Counted from the first letter of the stretch, positions 41,837 through 51,107 are shown. The stretch is 53,770 nt of DNA from RGIG5057 sp964371585 (GCA_964371585.1 CAYJMD010000008.1:1-53770), one strand, 5' to 3'. A program made the numbers and translations. Notes: generated by a model not told the origin, from the letters alone.

Positions 41837-41979
41837 TGTAAAGTAGAGGATATCTTCTCACCATACAAGTTTTGTCTTAGTATGTGTACAATAATTAAAA
41901 ATTAATTTAAACGTTTTAGTTTATATTTAAAATATTGTATAGAGTGAGATTGCCTTTATTTAAAAGCGCAGTCTTTTTA
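41837..41979 (+). ncRNA. L20-type ribosomal protein leader with attenuator
   Basis: A ~150-base leader precedes infC. It ends in an attenuator hairpin (AGATTGC 41947-41953 / GCAGTCT 41968-41974, then TTTTT) just before the infC ribosome binding site. In Firmicutes the infC-rpmI-rplT leader is repressed by L20 through such a terminator. The upstream part has paired segments (AGAGGATATCTTCT) that could form the protein-binding fold. The class is inferred from position. Confidence 0.6.
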
Positions 41980-42001
41980 TATTTTGTGGAGGTGTATCAA
42001 T

Positions 42002-42508
42002 ATAAAGGATTTTTTAATTAATGAATCAATAAAATTTAACTCAGTTAGTGTTATTGATGAAACAGGTGAAAAGTTAGGCAGTATGTCTAAAAAGGATGCA
42101 ATTGAACTTGCATATTCTAAAGATTTAGATTTAGTTTTAGTTTCTCCAAATGAGAATAATCCAGTTTGTAAATTATTAGATTATAGTAAATACAAATTTG
42201 AAATGAGTAAAAAAGCTAAAGAAGCTAAAAAGAAACAAAAAACAATCGAGATTAAAGAAGTAAGATTATCACCAAACATTGATAAACATGATTTAGAAGT
42301 TAAAGCTAAAATGGCTGAAAAATTTATTGCTTCAGGAAACAAAGTTAAAGTTGCAATGAGATTTAGAGGTAGAGAATTAAATTTCATAGCTCAAGGTAAA
42401 GTTATCATGAATGATTTTAAAGAAATGTTAACAGAAGCTGTTTTAGATAAAGATTCTAAAATGGAAGGTAAAAATTTAGTAATGTTTTTATCACCAAAAA
42501 CAAAATAA
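42002..42508 (+). CDS. infC: Translation initiation factor IF-3
   Basis: Binds the 30S subunit and rejects wrong start codons. The 168-residue protein begins (M)KDFLINESIKF, has the linker KAKEAKKKQKTIEIKEVRLSPNIDKHDLEVK and a C-terminal VKVAMRFRGRE domain. The nominal TTG at 41984 lies upstream of the GGAGG (41988-41992). The in-frame ATA at 42002, nine bases after it, gives the usual N-terminus. infC often uses AUU, AUA or AUC, which lets IF-3 limit its own synthesis. Confidence 0.95.
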   Translation: MKDFLINESIKFNSVSVIDETGEKLGSMSKKDAIELAYSKDLDLVLVSPNENNPVCKLLDYSKYKFEMSKKAKEAKKKQKTIEIKEVRLSPNIDKHDLEVKAKMAEKFIASGNKVKVAMRFRGRELNFIAQGKVIMNDFKEMLTEAVLDKDSKMEGKNLVMFLSPKTK

Positions 42509-42531
42509 ATAATTGAAAGGGGAATATTATT

Positions 42532-42729
42532 ATGCCAAAAATTAAAACACATAGTTCAGCTAAAAAAAGATTATCAGTTACAGGAACTGGTAAAGTTAAA
42601 AAAACAGTTGCTAACAGAGCGCACAAATTAGCAGGGAAATCAGCAAAAAGAAAAATGGCTTTAAAAGGAGCTTCATATGTTGATAGTGCAAACAAAAACG
42701 CAGTAAAAAAATTATTACCATATTCATAA
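42532..42729 (+). CDS. rpmI: 50S ribosomal protein L35
   Basis: 65 residues, MPKIKTHSSAKKRLSVTGTGKVKK...RAHKLAGKSAKRK, the standard L35 pattern. AAAGGGG lies ahead of the ATG. Middle gene of infC-rpmI-rplT. Confidence 0.97.
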   Translation: MPKIKTHSSAKKRLSVTGTGKVKKTVANRAHKLAGKSAKRKMALKGASYVDSANKNAVKKLLPYS

Positions 42730-42761
42730 TAAATATGGTTTCACGAAGGAGGAGAAATTAA

Positions 42762-43106
42762 ATGGCAAGAGTTAAAGGGGCAGTTACTACAAGAGCAAGA
42801 CATAAAAAAGTATTAAAAAGAGCAAAAGGATATTTTGGAGCAAAATCAGTAAGATTTAGAATGGCTAAACAAGCTGTTATGAAATCTGGAAATTATGCAT
42901 ACGTTGGAAGAAAACAAAAGAAAAGAGATTTTAGATCTTTATGGATAGCTAGAATAAATGCAGCAGCTAGAATGAATGGAATGTCTTACAGTAAATTAAT
43001 GTCAGGTCTTAAAAAAGCAAACATTGTTATAAACAGAAAAATGTTAGCTGAAATGGCTGTAACAGACGCTAAAGCTTTCACAGCATTAGTAGAAAAAGTT
43101 AAATAA
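42762..43106 (+). CDS. rplT: 50S ribosomal protein L20
   Basis: 114 residues, MARVKGAVTTRARHKKVLKRAKGYFGAKS...MNGMSYSKLMSGLKKANI, full-length L20. It is an early-assembly 23S rRNA-binding protein and the expected repressor of this operon. AGGAGG precedes the ATG. Confidence 0.97.
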   Translation: MARVKGAVTTRARHKKVLKRAKGYFGAKSVRFRMAKQAVMKSGNYAYVGRKQKKRDFRSLWIARINAAARMNGMSYSKLMSGLKKANIVINRKMLAEMAVTDAKAFTALVEKVK

Positions 43107-43123
43107 GAAAGTAGGTCAAATTT

Positions 43124-43681
43124 ATGGTATTAGCAGGAGATTTTAGAAATGGCGTAACATTTGAAATGGATTCTAATGTATACAGAATCGTAGAATTCCA
43201 ACACGTAAAACCGGGTAAAGGTGCAGCGTTTGTTAGAACTAAATTAAAAAATGTTATAACAGGATCAAATTTAGAAAAGACTTTCAATCCGTCTGAAAAA
43301 TTTGAAGAAGCACAAATAACAATACAAGAAATGCAGTACTTATATAATGATGGTGAAAACTATACATTTATGGATACATCAACTTATGAACAAGTTGAGC
43401 TTACTAAAGCACAAATTGAAGATACATTAATTTATTTAAAAGATAATATGAATGTAAAAGTTTTATCATATAAAGGTAGTGTGTTTGGTGTTGAGCCACC
43501 TACATTTGTTGAACTTGAAGTAACATATACAGAACCAGGTATAAAAGGAAGTACATCAACAGGTACTACTAAACCTGCAACTGTTGAAACAGGAGCTTCA
43601 TTCAATGTTCCAATATTTGTTGAAATCGGAGATGTTATTAGAATAGATACGAGAACAGCAGAATACATGGAAAGAGTATAA
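43124..43681 (+). CDS. efp: Elongation factor P
   Basis: Rescues ribosomes stalled at polyproline. The 185-residue protein has three beta-barrel domains; the loop HVKPGKGAAFVRTK places Lys32 at the modifiable tip, and the C-terminus ends GDVIRIDTRTAEYMERV. A lysine with the KPGKG context and YmfF/YmfH elsewhere in the window suggest 5-aminopentanol modification. It is 17 bases after rplT and may be read from the same promoter; its own ribosome binding site is modest. Confidence 0.96.
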   Translation: MVLAGDFRNGVTFEMDSNVYRIVEFQHVKPGKGAAFVRTKLKNVITGSNLEKTFNPSEKFEEAQITIQEMQYLYNDGENYTFMDTSTYEQVELTKAQIEDTLIYLKDNMNVKVLSYKGSVFGVEPPTFVELEVTYTEPGIKGSTSTGTTKPATVETGASFNVPIFVEIGDVIRIDTRTAEYMERV

Positions 43682-43691
43682 TATAAAAATG

Positions 43692-43721
43692 CTAGTAATT
43701 AATTTAATTACTAGTTTTTTT
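43692..43721 (+). terminator. Terminator of efp
   Basis: CTAGTAATTA / TAATTACTAG arms followed by TTTTTTTA. Confidence 0.85.
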
Positions 43722-43723
43722 AT

Positions 43724-43752
43724 TTGACAAATTATTTAGACTATGATATACT
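43724..43752 (+). promoter_or_regulatory. SigA promoter of miaB
   Basis: TTGACA (43724-43729), 17 bases, TATACT (43747-43752), starting immediately after the efp terminator. Confidence 0.85.
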
Positions 43753-43779
43753 TTAAGGCAGAAAATCAGGAGAATATTA

Positions 43780-45144
43780 ATGAAATATAAAAATAATTAT
43801 AAAGAAAAAATTAAGAATTATGTAGATGGAAAAAAATTAACATATCACATTGATACTATGGGATGTGCTATGAATGAAAATGATTCTAGTAAATATAGAG
43901 GAATATTAGAAGAAGTAGGATTTACTAAAGCAAATAATGAGGATGATGCAAATCTTATACTTTTTAATACATGTACGATAAGAGAAAATGCTGAAAATAC
44001 ATTATATGGGAGATTAGGTTATTTAAAAAATAAAAAATTAAAGCAACATGATGTATATATAGTCGTAGTTGGTTGTATGTCACAACAAGAACATGTAATT
44101 GAAAAAATTAAACAATCATATTCTTTTACAGATATTGTTTTAGGTACGCATTCTATGAATAATTTTCCAGAAAAACTATATAAAGCAATTATACAAAAAC
44201 AAAAAGCTTTTGAACATTTAGAAGGAAAAGAAATTTTGGAAGAAGTTCCAATAATTTTTGAAGATAAAAATAAAGCTAGTGTAAGTATAATATATGGCTG
44301 TAATAATTTTTGTACATATTGTATAGTTCCTTATGTAAGAGGACGTGAAAGATCAAGAAAATTAGAAGATATAGTTAATGATGTAAAAACTTTAGCTCAA
44401 AAAGGATATAAAGAAGTAACGTTATTAGGTCAAAATGTAAATAGTTATGGTAATGATTTGACTGATACTAATTTTTCAAAATTATTAATAGAACTTGAAA
44501 AAATAGAAAGCTTAGATATAATTAAGTTTATATCTCCACATCCTAAAGATTTTTCAGATGAACTTATAGATGTGATTTCAAAATCTAAAAAAATACATAA
44601 ACAAATTCATTTACCTCTTCAAGCAGGAAGTAATAAAATATTAGGTCTTATGAATAGGAGATATACTAAAGAACAATTTTTGGATTTAGTAGATAAAATA
44701 AGAGTCAAATGTAGTGATGTAACTTTTTCAACTGATATTATAGTTGGATTTCCTTCAGAAACTTATGAAGACTTTTTAGAAACAGTTGATGTTGTTAAAA
44801 AAGTAAAGTTTGATCAAATATTCATGTACATTTATTCTAAGCGTGTAGGAACTGCTGCAGAAAAAATGGAAGATTTAGTAAATCATACTGATAAAGTAAA
44901 GTGGCTTGAAGAATTAAAAGAATTATTTACTAAAATAACTTATGAGAACAACCAATTTTTACTTAATAAAGAGTTTGATATTCTAGTAGAAGGTGTAAGT
45001 AAAAATAATGATGAAATGTATACAGGAAGAACTAATACTAATAAAATAGTAGTGTTTAAAGCTAATGATAAAGATATTGGCCAAATAGTTAAAGTAAAGA
45101 TTAAAGAAAATAATCTTTGGTTTTTAACAGGTGAAATTATATAA
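43780..45144 (+). CDS. miaB: tRNA-2-methylthio-N6-dimethylallyladenosine synthase MiaB
   Basis: Radical-SAM methylthiotransferase acting on A37 of tRNAs that read UNN codons. The 454-residue protein has the N-terminal cluster cysteines (DTMGCAMNE, FNTCTIRENAE, VVGCMSQQ), the radical-SAM motif CNNFCTYC with IVPYVRGRERSR, and a C-terminal TRAM domain (EFDILVEGVSK...GRTNTNKIVVF). Length and motifs are those of MiaB rather than MtaB or RimO. Confidence 0.94.
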   Translation: MKYKNNYKEKIKNYVDGKKLTYHIDTMGCAMNENDSSKYRGILEEVGFTKANNEDDANLILFNTCTIRENAENTLYGRLGYLKNKKLKQHDVYIVVVGCMSQQEHVIEKIKQSYSFTDIVLGTHSMNNFPEKLYKAIIQKQKAFEHLEGKEILEEVPIIFEDKNKASVSIIYGCNNFCTYCIVPYVRGRERSRKLEDIVNDVKTLAQKGYKEVTLLGQNVNSYGNDLTDTNFSKLLIELEKIESLDIIKFISPHPKDFSDELIDVISKSKKIHKQIHLPLQAGSNKILGLMNRRYTKEQFLDLVDKIRVKCSDVTFSTDIIVGFPSETYEDFLETVDVVKKVKFDQIFMYIYSKRVGTAAEKMEDLVNHTDKVKWLEELKELFTKITYENNQFLLNKEFDILVEGVSKNNDEMYTGRTNTNKIVVFKANDKDIGQIVKVKIKENNLWFLTGEII

Positions 45145-45150
45145 TGTTTA

Positions 45151-45186
45151 AAATCTCAATTCTAAATAAGGAATTGAGATTTTTTT
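45151..45186 (+). terminator. Terminator of miaB
   Basis: AAATCTCAATTC / GAATTGAGATTT, 8-base loop, then TTTT. Confidence 0.92.
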
Positions 45187-45256
45187 CATATAAATTAAAT
45201 TCTATAATATATATGTAATATACGATAAAATAATAAATAAACATTTAGGAGGAATA

Positions 45257-46312
45257 ATGGAAGCATCAAGAAGATTAAGAAAAAGTGTACTTAATTCATA
45301 TGGAGAAATAGATTTAAATTCATATAAAATAGAGAGTAAAAATGGAACTAGAATAAATAAAAAAATTCTAGATTATAAACAAAATGAAAGCATAAGTTTT
45401 AAAACTAAATTTTTAATAAAATCATTTGTTTCTACAATTATTTTGTTTACAGTAATAATATGTAAAATATTTTTTTATGAGACTTTAATCACCAATGAAA
45501 ATTATAGTAACATTGTAAATCACTATAACAGTGATTTTACTAAACTTATTGTATTAGAAAAAATTGAAGATTTTTTAAACAAAAATATTAATGTTATAGA
45601 AAATATTGTTCCAAATTCAATTATTGAATTTATTAAAAATAAATATAATTTAGAATATAAAAATAAAATAGTTAAATTCAGCTTAATAAATATTTTTGAA
45701 TATAATTATTTAGCTCAAACATTAGAACCAAGTTATAGTTTTGTTGATGTAAAAGAAAAAATAGAAAAACAAGTAGGAAAAAATACTATAAGTGTGGAGG
45801 ATGAAAATATTGTAGAAAAAAATAGTAGTTTATCAATCGGTGTTGGAGAACCTGTGATAAGTGTAAATTCAAAAGTTAATGATATTAGAAATGAAGTTGA
45901 GCTTATCAGAAGTAAAGATATGCAACTTGTAATACCAACTTATGGGACTATAACATCAAGATATGGAGTAAGAGAAATAATATTTGAAGGAACAGATCCT
46001 TTTCATTATGGTGTAGATATTGCAAATAGTATTGGAACCGAAATCGTAAGCGTGAGTGATGGAATTGTTTTAAAAACAGTATTAAACAATAAATATTTGG
46101 GTAATTACATAGAAATAAAAAGTGATGAGGTGGTTTTTAGGTATGGACATTTAGAAAAAATTTTAGTTGCAGAAGGTGATGTTGTGACTGCTAATGAATT
46201 AATTGCGCTAATGGGAAGTACTGGAATGTCAACAGGATCTCATTTGCATTTTGAAATTGAAATAAATGATGTTAAAGTGAACCCAGAAGATATAATGGAA
46301 TTTAAATGGTAA
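45257..46312 (+). CDS. spoIVFA: SpoIVFA-like membrane-anchored M23 domain protein
   Basis: In Bacillus, SpoIVFA holds and regulates the SigK-processing protease SpoIVFB in the forespore outer membrane. The 351-residue protein has a basic N-terminus, one membrane helix (about 51-73, IKSFVSTIILFTVIICKIFF), a ~140-residue linker and a LytM/M23 domain from about 225. The metal-site residues look complete: HYGVDIA, YGHL and HLHFE. A complete site could mean a real peptidoglycan hydrolase. AGGAGG sets the ATG. It overlaps the SpoIVFB-like gene by 7 bases. Confidence 0.85.
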   Translation: MEASRRLRKSVLNSYGEIDLNSYKIESKNGTRINKKILDYKQNESISFKTKFLIKSFVSTIILFTVIICKIFFYETLITNENYSNIVNHYNSDFTKLIVLEKIEDFLNKNINVIENIVPNSIIEFIKNKYNLEYKNKIVKFSLINIFEYNYLAQTLEPSYSFVDVKEKIEKQVGKNTISVEDENIVEKNSSLSIGVGEPVISVNSKVNDIRNEVELIRSKDMQLVIPTYGTITSRYGVREIIFEGTDPFHYGVDIANSIGTEIVSVSDGIVLKTVLNNKYLGNYIEIKSDEVVFRYGHLEKILVAEGDVVTANELIALMGSTGMSTGSHLHFEIEINDVKVNPEDIMEFKW

Positions 46313-46860
46313 TTAAATTTAAAAAAATTAGTTTAAAATTTGATATCTCATTATTAATAATACTTATTTTAACAATACTTTCTAAAGATATATTTATATA
46401 CTTATATTACTACTTTTTATCATACTTTTTTGTTTTATTACATGAACTAAGTCATGTTATAGTTACAATCGGATTAGGATATAATGTTGATTTAGTTACA
46501 TTTAAAATTGGAGGAGTAAATGCGAGCATAGATAAATATATAATTTTAAAAAAGCATTTGAAATATATTTTTATAGCAGGCCCAATATTAAATTTAGTTT
46601 TATTAATTATATTTAAAGATAATATTGAAATATTTAGTATAAACTCTATTTTGTTTATTATAAACATGTTTCCTATTAAACCTTTGGATGGTTATAATTT
46701 ATTTAGTATTTATTGTAAAAAAGATAAAATAAAAGTAGTTGAGAGAGTTTTTTTGTTTTTTTTATTTACAATAACTATACTTTTAGTATATTATAGAAAT
46801 AATTATTCAACAGTAATAATTATTACATATTTATTATCGCTTAAAATAATGAAACATTAG
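46306..46860 (+). CDS. spoIVFB: SpoIVFB-like intramembrane metalloprotease (M50)
   Basis: Site-2-type protease expected to cleave pro-SigK. The 184-residue protein has about six hydrophobic segments, the zinc motif HELSH in LLHELSHVIVTIGLGYNVD, the GGV turn, and the third ligand motif INMFPIKPLDGYN. It lacks a C-terminal CBS domain, which B. subtilis SpoIVFB has, so ATP-linked control through that domain would be absent. Translation appears coupled to spoIVFA through the 7-base overlap. Confidence 0.87.
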   Translation: MVIKFKKISLKFDISLLIILILTILSKDIFIYLYYYFLSYFFVLLHELSHVIVTIGLGYNVDLVTFKIGGVNASIDKYIILKKHLKYIFIAGPILNLVLLIIFKDNIEIFSINSILFIINMFPIKPLDGYNLFSIYCKKDKIKVVERVFLFFLFTITILLVYYRNNYSTVIIITYLLSLKIMKH

Positions 46861-46927
46861 GATAATAGATAATAAAATATTATTACAAGTAAATTACATA
46901 TATATTACACTTTTTTTTCAAAAAGCC

Positions 46928-46956
46928 TTGATTTTTAATTAAAAAAATAGTATTAT
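46928..46956 (+). promoter_or_regulatory. Promoter of ftsA-ftsZ
   Basis: TTGATT (46928-46933), 17 bases, TATTAT (46951-46956), then GGGGGTG before the GTG start. Confidence 0.6.
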
Positions 46957-46985
46957 ATTAATAATCAAAACCTGGGGGTGAAAAA

Positions 46986-48281
46986 GTGGCAATAGGTGAT
47001 ATTATTGTTAGTTTAGACATAGCTTCTTCAAAAATTTGTTCTTTAGTAGGGCAAGTTAATAAATTTAATGAGATAGAAGTTATAGGATATGGACTTTCTA
47101 AAAGTGAAAATGTGACAAAAGGAAAAATACTTAGTCCAGAAGATACAGCTAGATCAATAAAAGAAGCTATAATTGCTGCAGAAGAAATCTCAGGGCTTTC
47201 TATTAATTCTGTTTATGTTAATGCAAAAGGAATGAATACAAAAATAGTAAAAAAAACTGTTGAAATTGATACTGAAAAACCAGATGATGGTATTAATTCA
47301 AATGATATAAATAATGTGCTATGTAAATTACAAGTAGCAACTACTCTAGAAAAAGATGAACAAATAATTGATATATTACCTATAGAATATAGAGTAAATT
47401 CAAAATCATATACGCAAGAACCATTAGGAACTTTTTCAAAAAAATTAGAGGTCTATGCAAATGTGGTTATTGTTAAATCAGATTATTTAGAAGGTCTTGC
47501 AAAGACTTTAAAATCAGCAAATTTAAAATTAGATGGTATAATCTTAGAAACTTTAGCAACTTCAAACATTGTTTTAATGCCAGAAGAAAAGAATTTAGGA
47601 GTATTATTAGTAGATGTTGGTGCTGGTCATACAGATATCTCAGTATATAAAGATAATGAATTATTTTTTTATGACACTATACCTGTTGGAGGCAAACATC
47701 TAACATCAGATTTAAGTTTAACGTTTAATGTTTCAGATGAAACTGCAGATAAATTAAAAAAACAATATAATTTAGCTATACAAGCTATGATTAAGAACAA
47801 TCATGAAGTTAAATTAACAACTTTAGATGATTCAAATAAGACAGCAGTAGTTAAATGTAGTGATATAGTATCTGTTTTAGAAGCAAGAATAAAAGAAATT
47901 TACCAAATAATAAGAAAAATAATAGCAGATAATAATTTAAATAGTAAAATTGAATGTATGGTAATTACAGGACAAGGTATTACATCAATAATTGGTGTTG
48001 AAGAATTAGCAATGTTAATTCTAAAAATAAATCAAGTTAGAATATGTATGCCAAAGCTTGTGAACGTAATAAAACCAGAACATACTATGGTATTTGGTAT
48101 GGTAAGATATATATCAAGTTTAGGTTATGGAAAACATGTAAATAGTGATGTTGAAATAGTGACAGAACCTGAATTTAAAGACAAATTTGTAGACATATTT
48201 GTCGTAGCAAAAGATAAGATTAGAAGCATATTTAAAAAAAATACGTCAGTAGATGATGTGCATGATGAAGATATAATTTAG
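46986..48281 (+). CDS. ftsA: Cell division protein FtsA
   Basis: Actin-like membrane anchor of the Z-ring. The 431-residue protein has the actin-fold phosphate motif DIIVSLDIASSKICSLVGQ at the N-terminus, a 1C-type SHS2 insert near 80-160, VLLVDVGAGHTDISVY (phosphate 2) and VITGQGITSIIGVEELA. It starts at GTG 46986 after GGGGGTG. The C-terminal amphipathic helix is IRSIFKK-like. ftsQ and other division genes are not upstream. Confidence 0.92.
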   Translation: MAIGDIIVSLDIASSKICSLVGQVNKFNEIEVIGYGLSKSENVTKGKILSPEDTARSIKEAIIAAEEISGLSINSVYVNAKGMNTKIVKKTVEIDTEKPDDGINSNDINNVLCKLQVATTLEKDEQIIDILPIEYRVNSKSYTQEPLGTFSKKLEVYANVVIVKSDYLEGLAKTLKSANLKLDGIILETLATSNIVLMPEEKNLGVLLVDVGAGHTDISVYKDNELFFYDTIPVGGKHLTSDLSLTFNVSDETADKLKKQYNLAIQAMIKNNHEVKLTTLDDSNKTAVVKCSDIVSVLEARIKEIYQIIRKIIADNNLNSKIECMVITGQGITSIIGVEELAMLILKINQVRICMPKLVNVIKPEHTMVFGMVRYISSLGYGKHVNSDVEIVTEPEFKDKFVDIFVVAKDKIRSIFKKNTSVDDVHDEDII

Positions 48282-48292
48282 GAGGAAATAAA

Positions 48293-49381
48293 ATGGAAGG
48301 ACAATCAGGAATGGCTAATATTAAAGTTGTAGGCGTTGGTGGAGGCGGAAACAACGGTGTTAATAGAATGATAGAAACTGGTATTAGAGGAGTAGAATTT
48401 ATTGCAGTTAACACTGATAAACAAGCATTAGAAACTTCAAAAGCATCTAAAAAAATTCAAATAGGTGAAAAATTAACTAGAGGATTAGGTGCTGGTGCAA
48501 ATCCAGAAGTAGGTAAATGTAGCGCTGAAGAATCAAGAGCTGAAATAGCTGAAGTATTAAAAGGTGCTGACATGGTATTTGTAGCTTCTGGAATGGGTGG
48601 AGGTACTGGAACAGGTGCAGCTCCAATAGTAGCAGAAGTATCAAAACAAATGGGGATTTTAACAGTAGCAGTTGTTACAAAACCATTTCCTTTTGAAGGT
48701 AAAAGAAGAATGAATCAAGCAGGTATAGGGATTGAAGAGTTAAAATCTAATGTTGATACTTTAATAACAATACCAAACGAAAAATTACTTCAAGTTGTGG
48801 AAAAAACAACTTCAGTAGTAGATGCTTTTAGCATGGCTGATGATGTATTAAGACAAGGTGTACAAGGTATATCTGACCTTATTACAATTCCTGGTCTTGT
48901 AAATCTTGACTTTGCAGATGTTAAAACGATAATGTTAGATGCAGGTATAGCACATATAGGTATAGGTAAAGCTACTGGTGAACATAGAGCACAAGAAGCA
49001 GCAAGACAAGCTATTCATAGTCCACTTCTTGAAACTTCAATAGAAGGAGCTGGCGGAGTACTTATAAATATAACAGGTGGAAGAGATTTAGGTTTATTAG
49101 AAATAAATGAAGCGGCTGAACTTGTACAAAAATCAGTTGATCCAGAATCAAATATTATTTTTGGTGCGGTTATTGATGAAAATCTTAATAATCAAATAGT
49201 TATCACAGTTATAGCTACAGGATTTAACAAAACACTAAGTTCTACTGAAGGTAAACTTGATTCAATTGTAGGAAATGTTATAAAAAATGCAATTGATAAT
49301 AATCCAAAACTTGGAGCTACTCCAGATTATAAACAAGATTTAGATATTCCTCCTTTCTTAAGAAGAAATAAAGATATGTAA
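48293..49381 (+). CDS. ftsZ: Cell division protein FtsZ
   Basis: Tubulin-like GTPase that forms the division ring, including the polar septum of sporulation. The 362-residue protein has VVGVGGGGNNGVNRM, the tubulin signature MGGGTGTGAAP (about 101-111), and the conserved C-terminal peptide LDIPPFLRRN that binds FtsA. The disordered linker before that peptide is very short (about 15 residues). AGGAGG precedes the ATG. Confidence 0.97.
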   Translation: MEGQSGMANIKVVGVGGGGNNGVNRMIETGIRGVEFIAVNTDKQALETSKASKKIQIGEKLTRGLGAGANPEVGKCSAEESRAEIAEVLKGADMVFVASGMGGGTGTGAAPIVAEVSKQMGILTVAVVTKPFPFEGKRRMNQAGIGIEELKSNVDTLITIPNEKLLQVVEKTTSVVDAFSMADDVLRQGVQGISDLITIPGLVNLDFADVKTIMLDAGIAHIGIGKATGEHRAQEAARQAIHSPLLETSIEGAGGVLINITGGRDLGLLEINEAAELVQKSVDPESNIIFGAVIDENLNNQIVITVIATGFNKTLSSTEGKLDSIVGNVIKNAIDNNPKLGATPDYKQDLDIPPFLRRNKDM

Positions 49382-49400
49382 ATTATAATATTAAATAGAA

Positions 49401-49432
49401 ATACTGAAACTTTTTAGTTTCAGTATTTTTTT
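49401..49432 (+). terminator. Terminator of ftsZ
   Basis: ATACTGAAACT / AGTTTCAGTAT, 4-base T loop, then TTTTTTT. Confidence 0.93.
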
Positions 49433-49515
49433 GTCTTTTTTTATAAATTTTGATGTGTTAAAATTTTTCTACAATTTTTTTATATTATATTTGTTATACT
49501 AGGCGTGGTGTTGAT

Positions 49516-50316
49516 ATGAGTATAACAAATATATATATTTTCTATGAAAACTTTATTGTTAATTTTGCAGTTGTTTTTTTAATTTCTAAAAATGATTATT
49601 ACAGAATTAGTAAAACAAAATTAATGCTATGTACAATATTCTTATCTTTAATATCAATATTTAAAACTTCAAATTTACTTAATGGTTTAGCGATTCAATT
49701 ATTATCCATAATTATAATCATTCATTTTTTATTTAAGCCAAAGAAAATAAGTAAATATGCTAAATATGTTTTTATTTTTCTATTTATATATATAGAATAT
49801 ATTGGAACTATTATTATATGTACTTTATTATTTAACATTAATCTATCTAGTATATTAATAAGAACTTGTATATATGTGTTTACCTCATTTAGCATATATT
49901 TAATTAATGTTTATGGTTGGAAATTTTGGAAGAGTAAACTAAGAGAAAGTCAATTAAAGTATATAGTGAAAATAAATAATAAATGCTTTGATTTTTTTTT
50001 AGACACAGGAAATATGTTAAAAGATCCTATTGGTTTATATGATGTTTTAATTATTGATGAAAATGATTATGCCAGAAAGATAAAATGTTGTTTAATTGAG
50101 CCTTTGGAAGTTATTAGTATAAATTGTAATACAATAGCAGGTAGGGAAGAATTAAAAGGATATTTATTAAAAGATATTGAAATATATAAGGAGGGGTTTA
50201 AAAAAGTAGTATTAAAAAAATGTATTGTTTTATTTACAGATACTAATATAGAGGGTGGAAAATATAGTGGCATTATAGGATATGACACATTTGTAAATAA
50301 ATTGGGAGGGGTTTAA
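49516..50316 (+). CDS. spoIIGA: Sigma-E processing peptidase SpoIIGA
   Basis: Membrane aspartic protease that removes the pro-sequence of SigE after polar septation. The 266-residue protein has five hydrophobic segments in residues 1-135 and a C-terminal protease domain with the catalytic motif FFLDTGNMLKDP (Asp163). Other typical parts are VISINCNTIAG and GGKYSGIIGYD. A TATACT at 49495-49500 lies upstream without a good -35, as in Spo0A-activated promoters. sigE starts 3 bases after the stop. Confidence 0.92.
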   Translation: MSITNIYIFYENFIVNFAVVFLISKNDYYRISKTKLMLCTIFLSLISIFKTSNLLNGLAIQLLSIIIIIHFLFKPKKISKYAKYVFIFLFIYIEYIGTIIICTLLFNINLSSILIRTCIYVFTSFSIYLINVYGWKFWKSKLRESQLKYIVKINNKCFDFFLDTGNMLKDPIGLYDVLIIDENDYARKIKCCLIEPLEVISINCNTIAGREELKGYLLKDIEIYKEGFKKVVLKKCIVLFTDTNIEGGKYSGIIGYDTFVNKLGGV

Positions 50317-50318
50317 TT

Positions 50319-51026
50319 ATGAGATGTATGAATAAATTAAGGAATGTATATGTTAATATATTAAAAATTATAGGAAAGGAAGATGATAATCTATACTACA
50401 TAGCTGGTCCTGATAAATTACCTACAATTCTTAGTACCAAAGAAGAAGTAGAGCTTTTAGAAAAGTTTGAAAATGATATAGATGCAAAAAAACTTTTAGT
50501 TGAGAAAAATTTAAGGTTAGTGGTTTATATTGCTAAAAAATTTGAAAATTCTGGAATTAACATTGAAGATCTTATTTCTATAGGAACAATAGGTCTTATG
50601 AAAGCTGTAAATAGTTATAAAACGGATAAAAATATAAAATTGGCAACATATGCATCAAGGTGCATAGAAAATGAAATACTAATGTATTTAAGAAAAAGTA
50701 CTAGAATTAAGTCTGAAATTTCTATTGACGAACCAATAAATATAGATAGTGAAGGGAATAATTTAGCTTTATCAGACATACTTGGAAGTGATATTGATGT
50801 TGTTTTTAAAACAGTAGAGGATGATGATAATAAAAAAGTATTGTATTCAGCAATAAAAAATCTAAATGATAGAGATAAAGTAATAATGGAAATGAGATAT
50901 GGATTTAATGGGATTGATGAATTGACTCAAAAAGAAGTCGCAGATAAACTTGGTATATCTCAATCATATATATCTAGAATCGAAAAAAAAGTAATAAGTA
51001 ATTTAAAAAAAAGATTTTTTAATTAG
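50319..51026 (+). CDS. sigE: RNA polymerase sporulation sigma factor SigE
   Basis: Mother-cell sigma factor. The 235-residue protein keeps the cleavable pro-sequence (about residues 1-30, ending EDDNLYYIAGPDKLP). Region 2 is NLRLVVYIAKKFENSGINIEDLISIGTIGLMKAVNSY with LATYASRCIENEILMYLR; region 4 is MRYGFNG...LTQKEVADKLGISQSYISRIEKK. Together with spoIIGA it forms the classical operon. GGAGG lies nine bases before the ATG. Confidence 0.96.
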   Translation: MRCMNKLRNVYVNILKIIGKEDDNLYYIAGPDKLPTILSTKEEVELLEKFENDIDAKKLLVEKNLRLVVYIAKKFENSGINIEDLISIGTIGLMKAVNSYKTDKNIKLATYASRCIENEILMYLRKSTRIKSEISIDEPINIDSEGNNLALSDILGSDIDVVFKTVEDDDNKKVLYSAIKNLNDRDKVIMEMRYGFNGIDELTQKEVADKLGISQSYISRIEKKVISNLKKRFFN

Positions 51027-51054
51027 TTGTAATTAATCGAATAAAGTCGAGTAT

Positions 51055-51083
51055 GAATATTAAATTTCAAAGTAGCAAAACTA
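51055..51083 (+). promoter_or_regulatory. Possible SigF/SigG promoter of sigG
   Basis: GAATA (51055-51059), 14 bases, AGCAAAACTA (51074-51083). The -10 matches the SigF pattern GGNRANAMTW at 9 of 10 positions. The sequence would fit forespore-specific expression of sigG. Confidence 0.4.
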
Positions 51084-51107
51084 TAACAAAAGATAAGGAG
51101 AAGATAT

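Noticed and set aside
49429..49475. Spo0A boxes upstream of spoIIGA
   Set aside because: TTTGTCTTT and TTCTACAAT are only partial matches; regulation is expected from other species but the sites are too degenerate to call.
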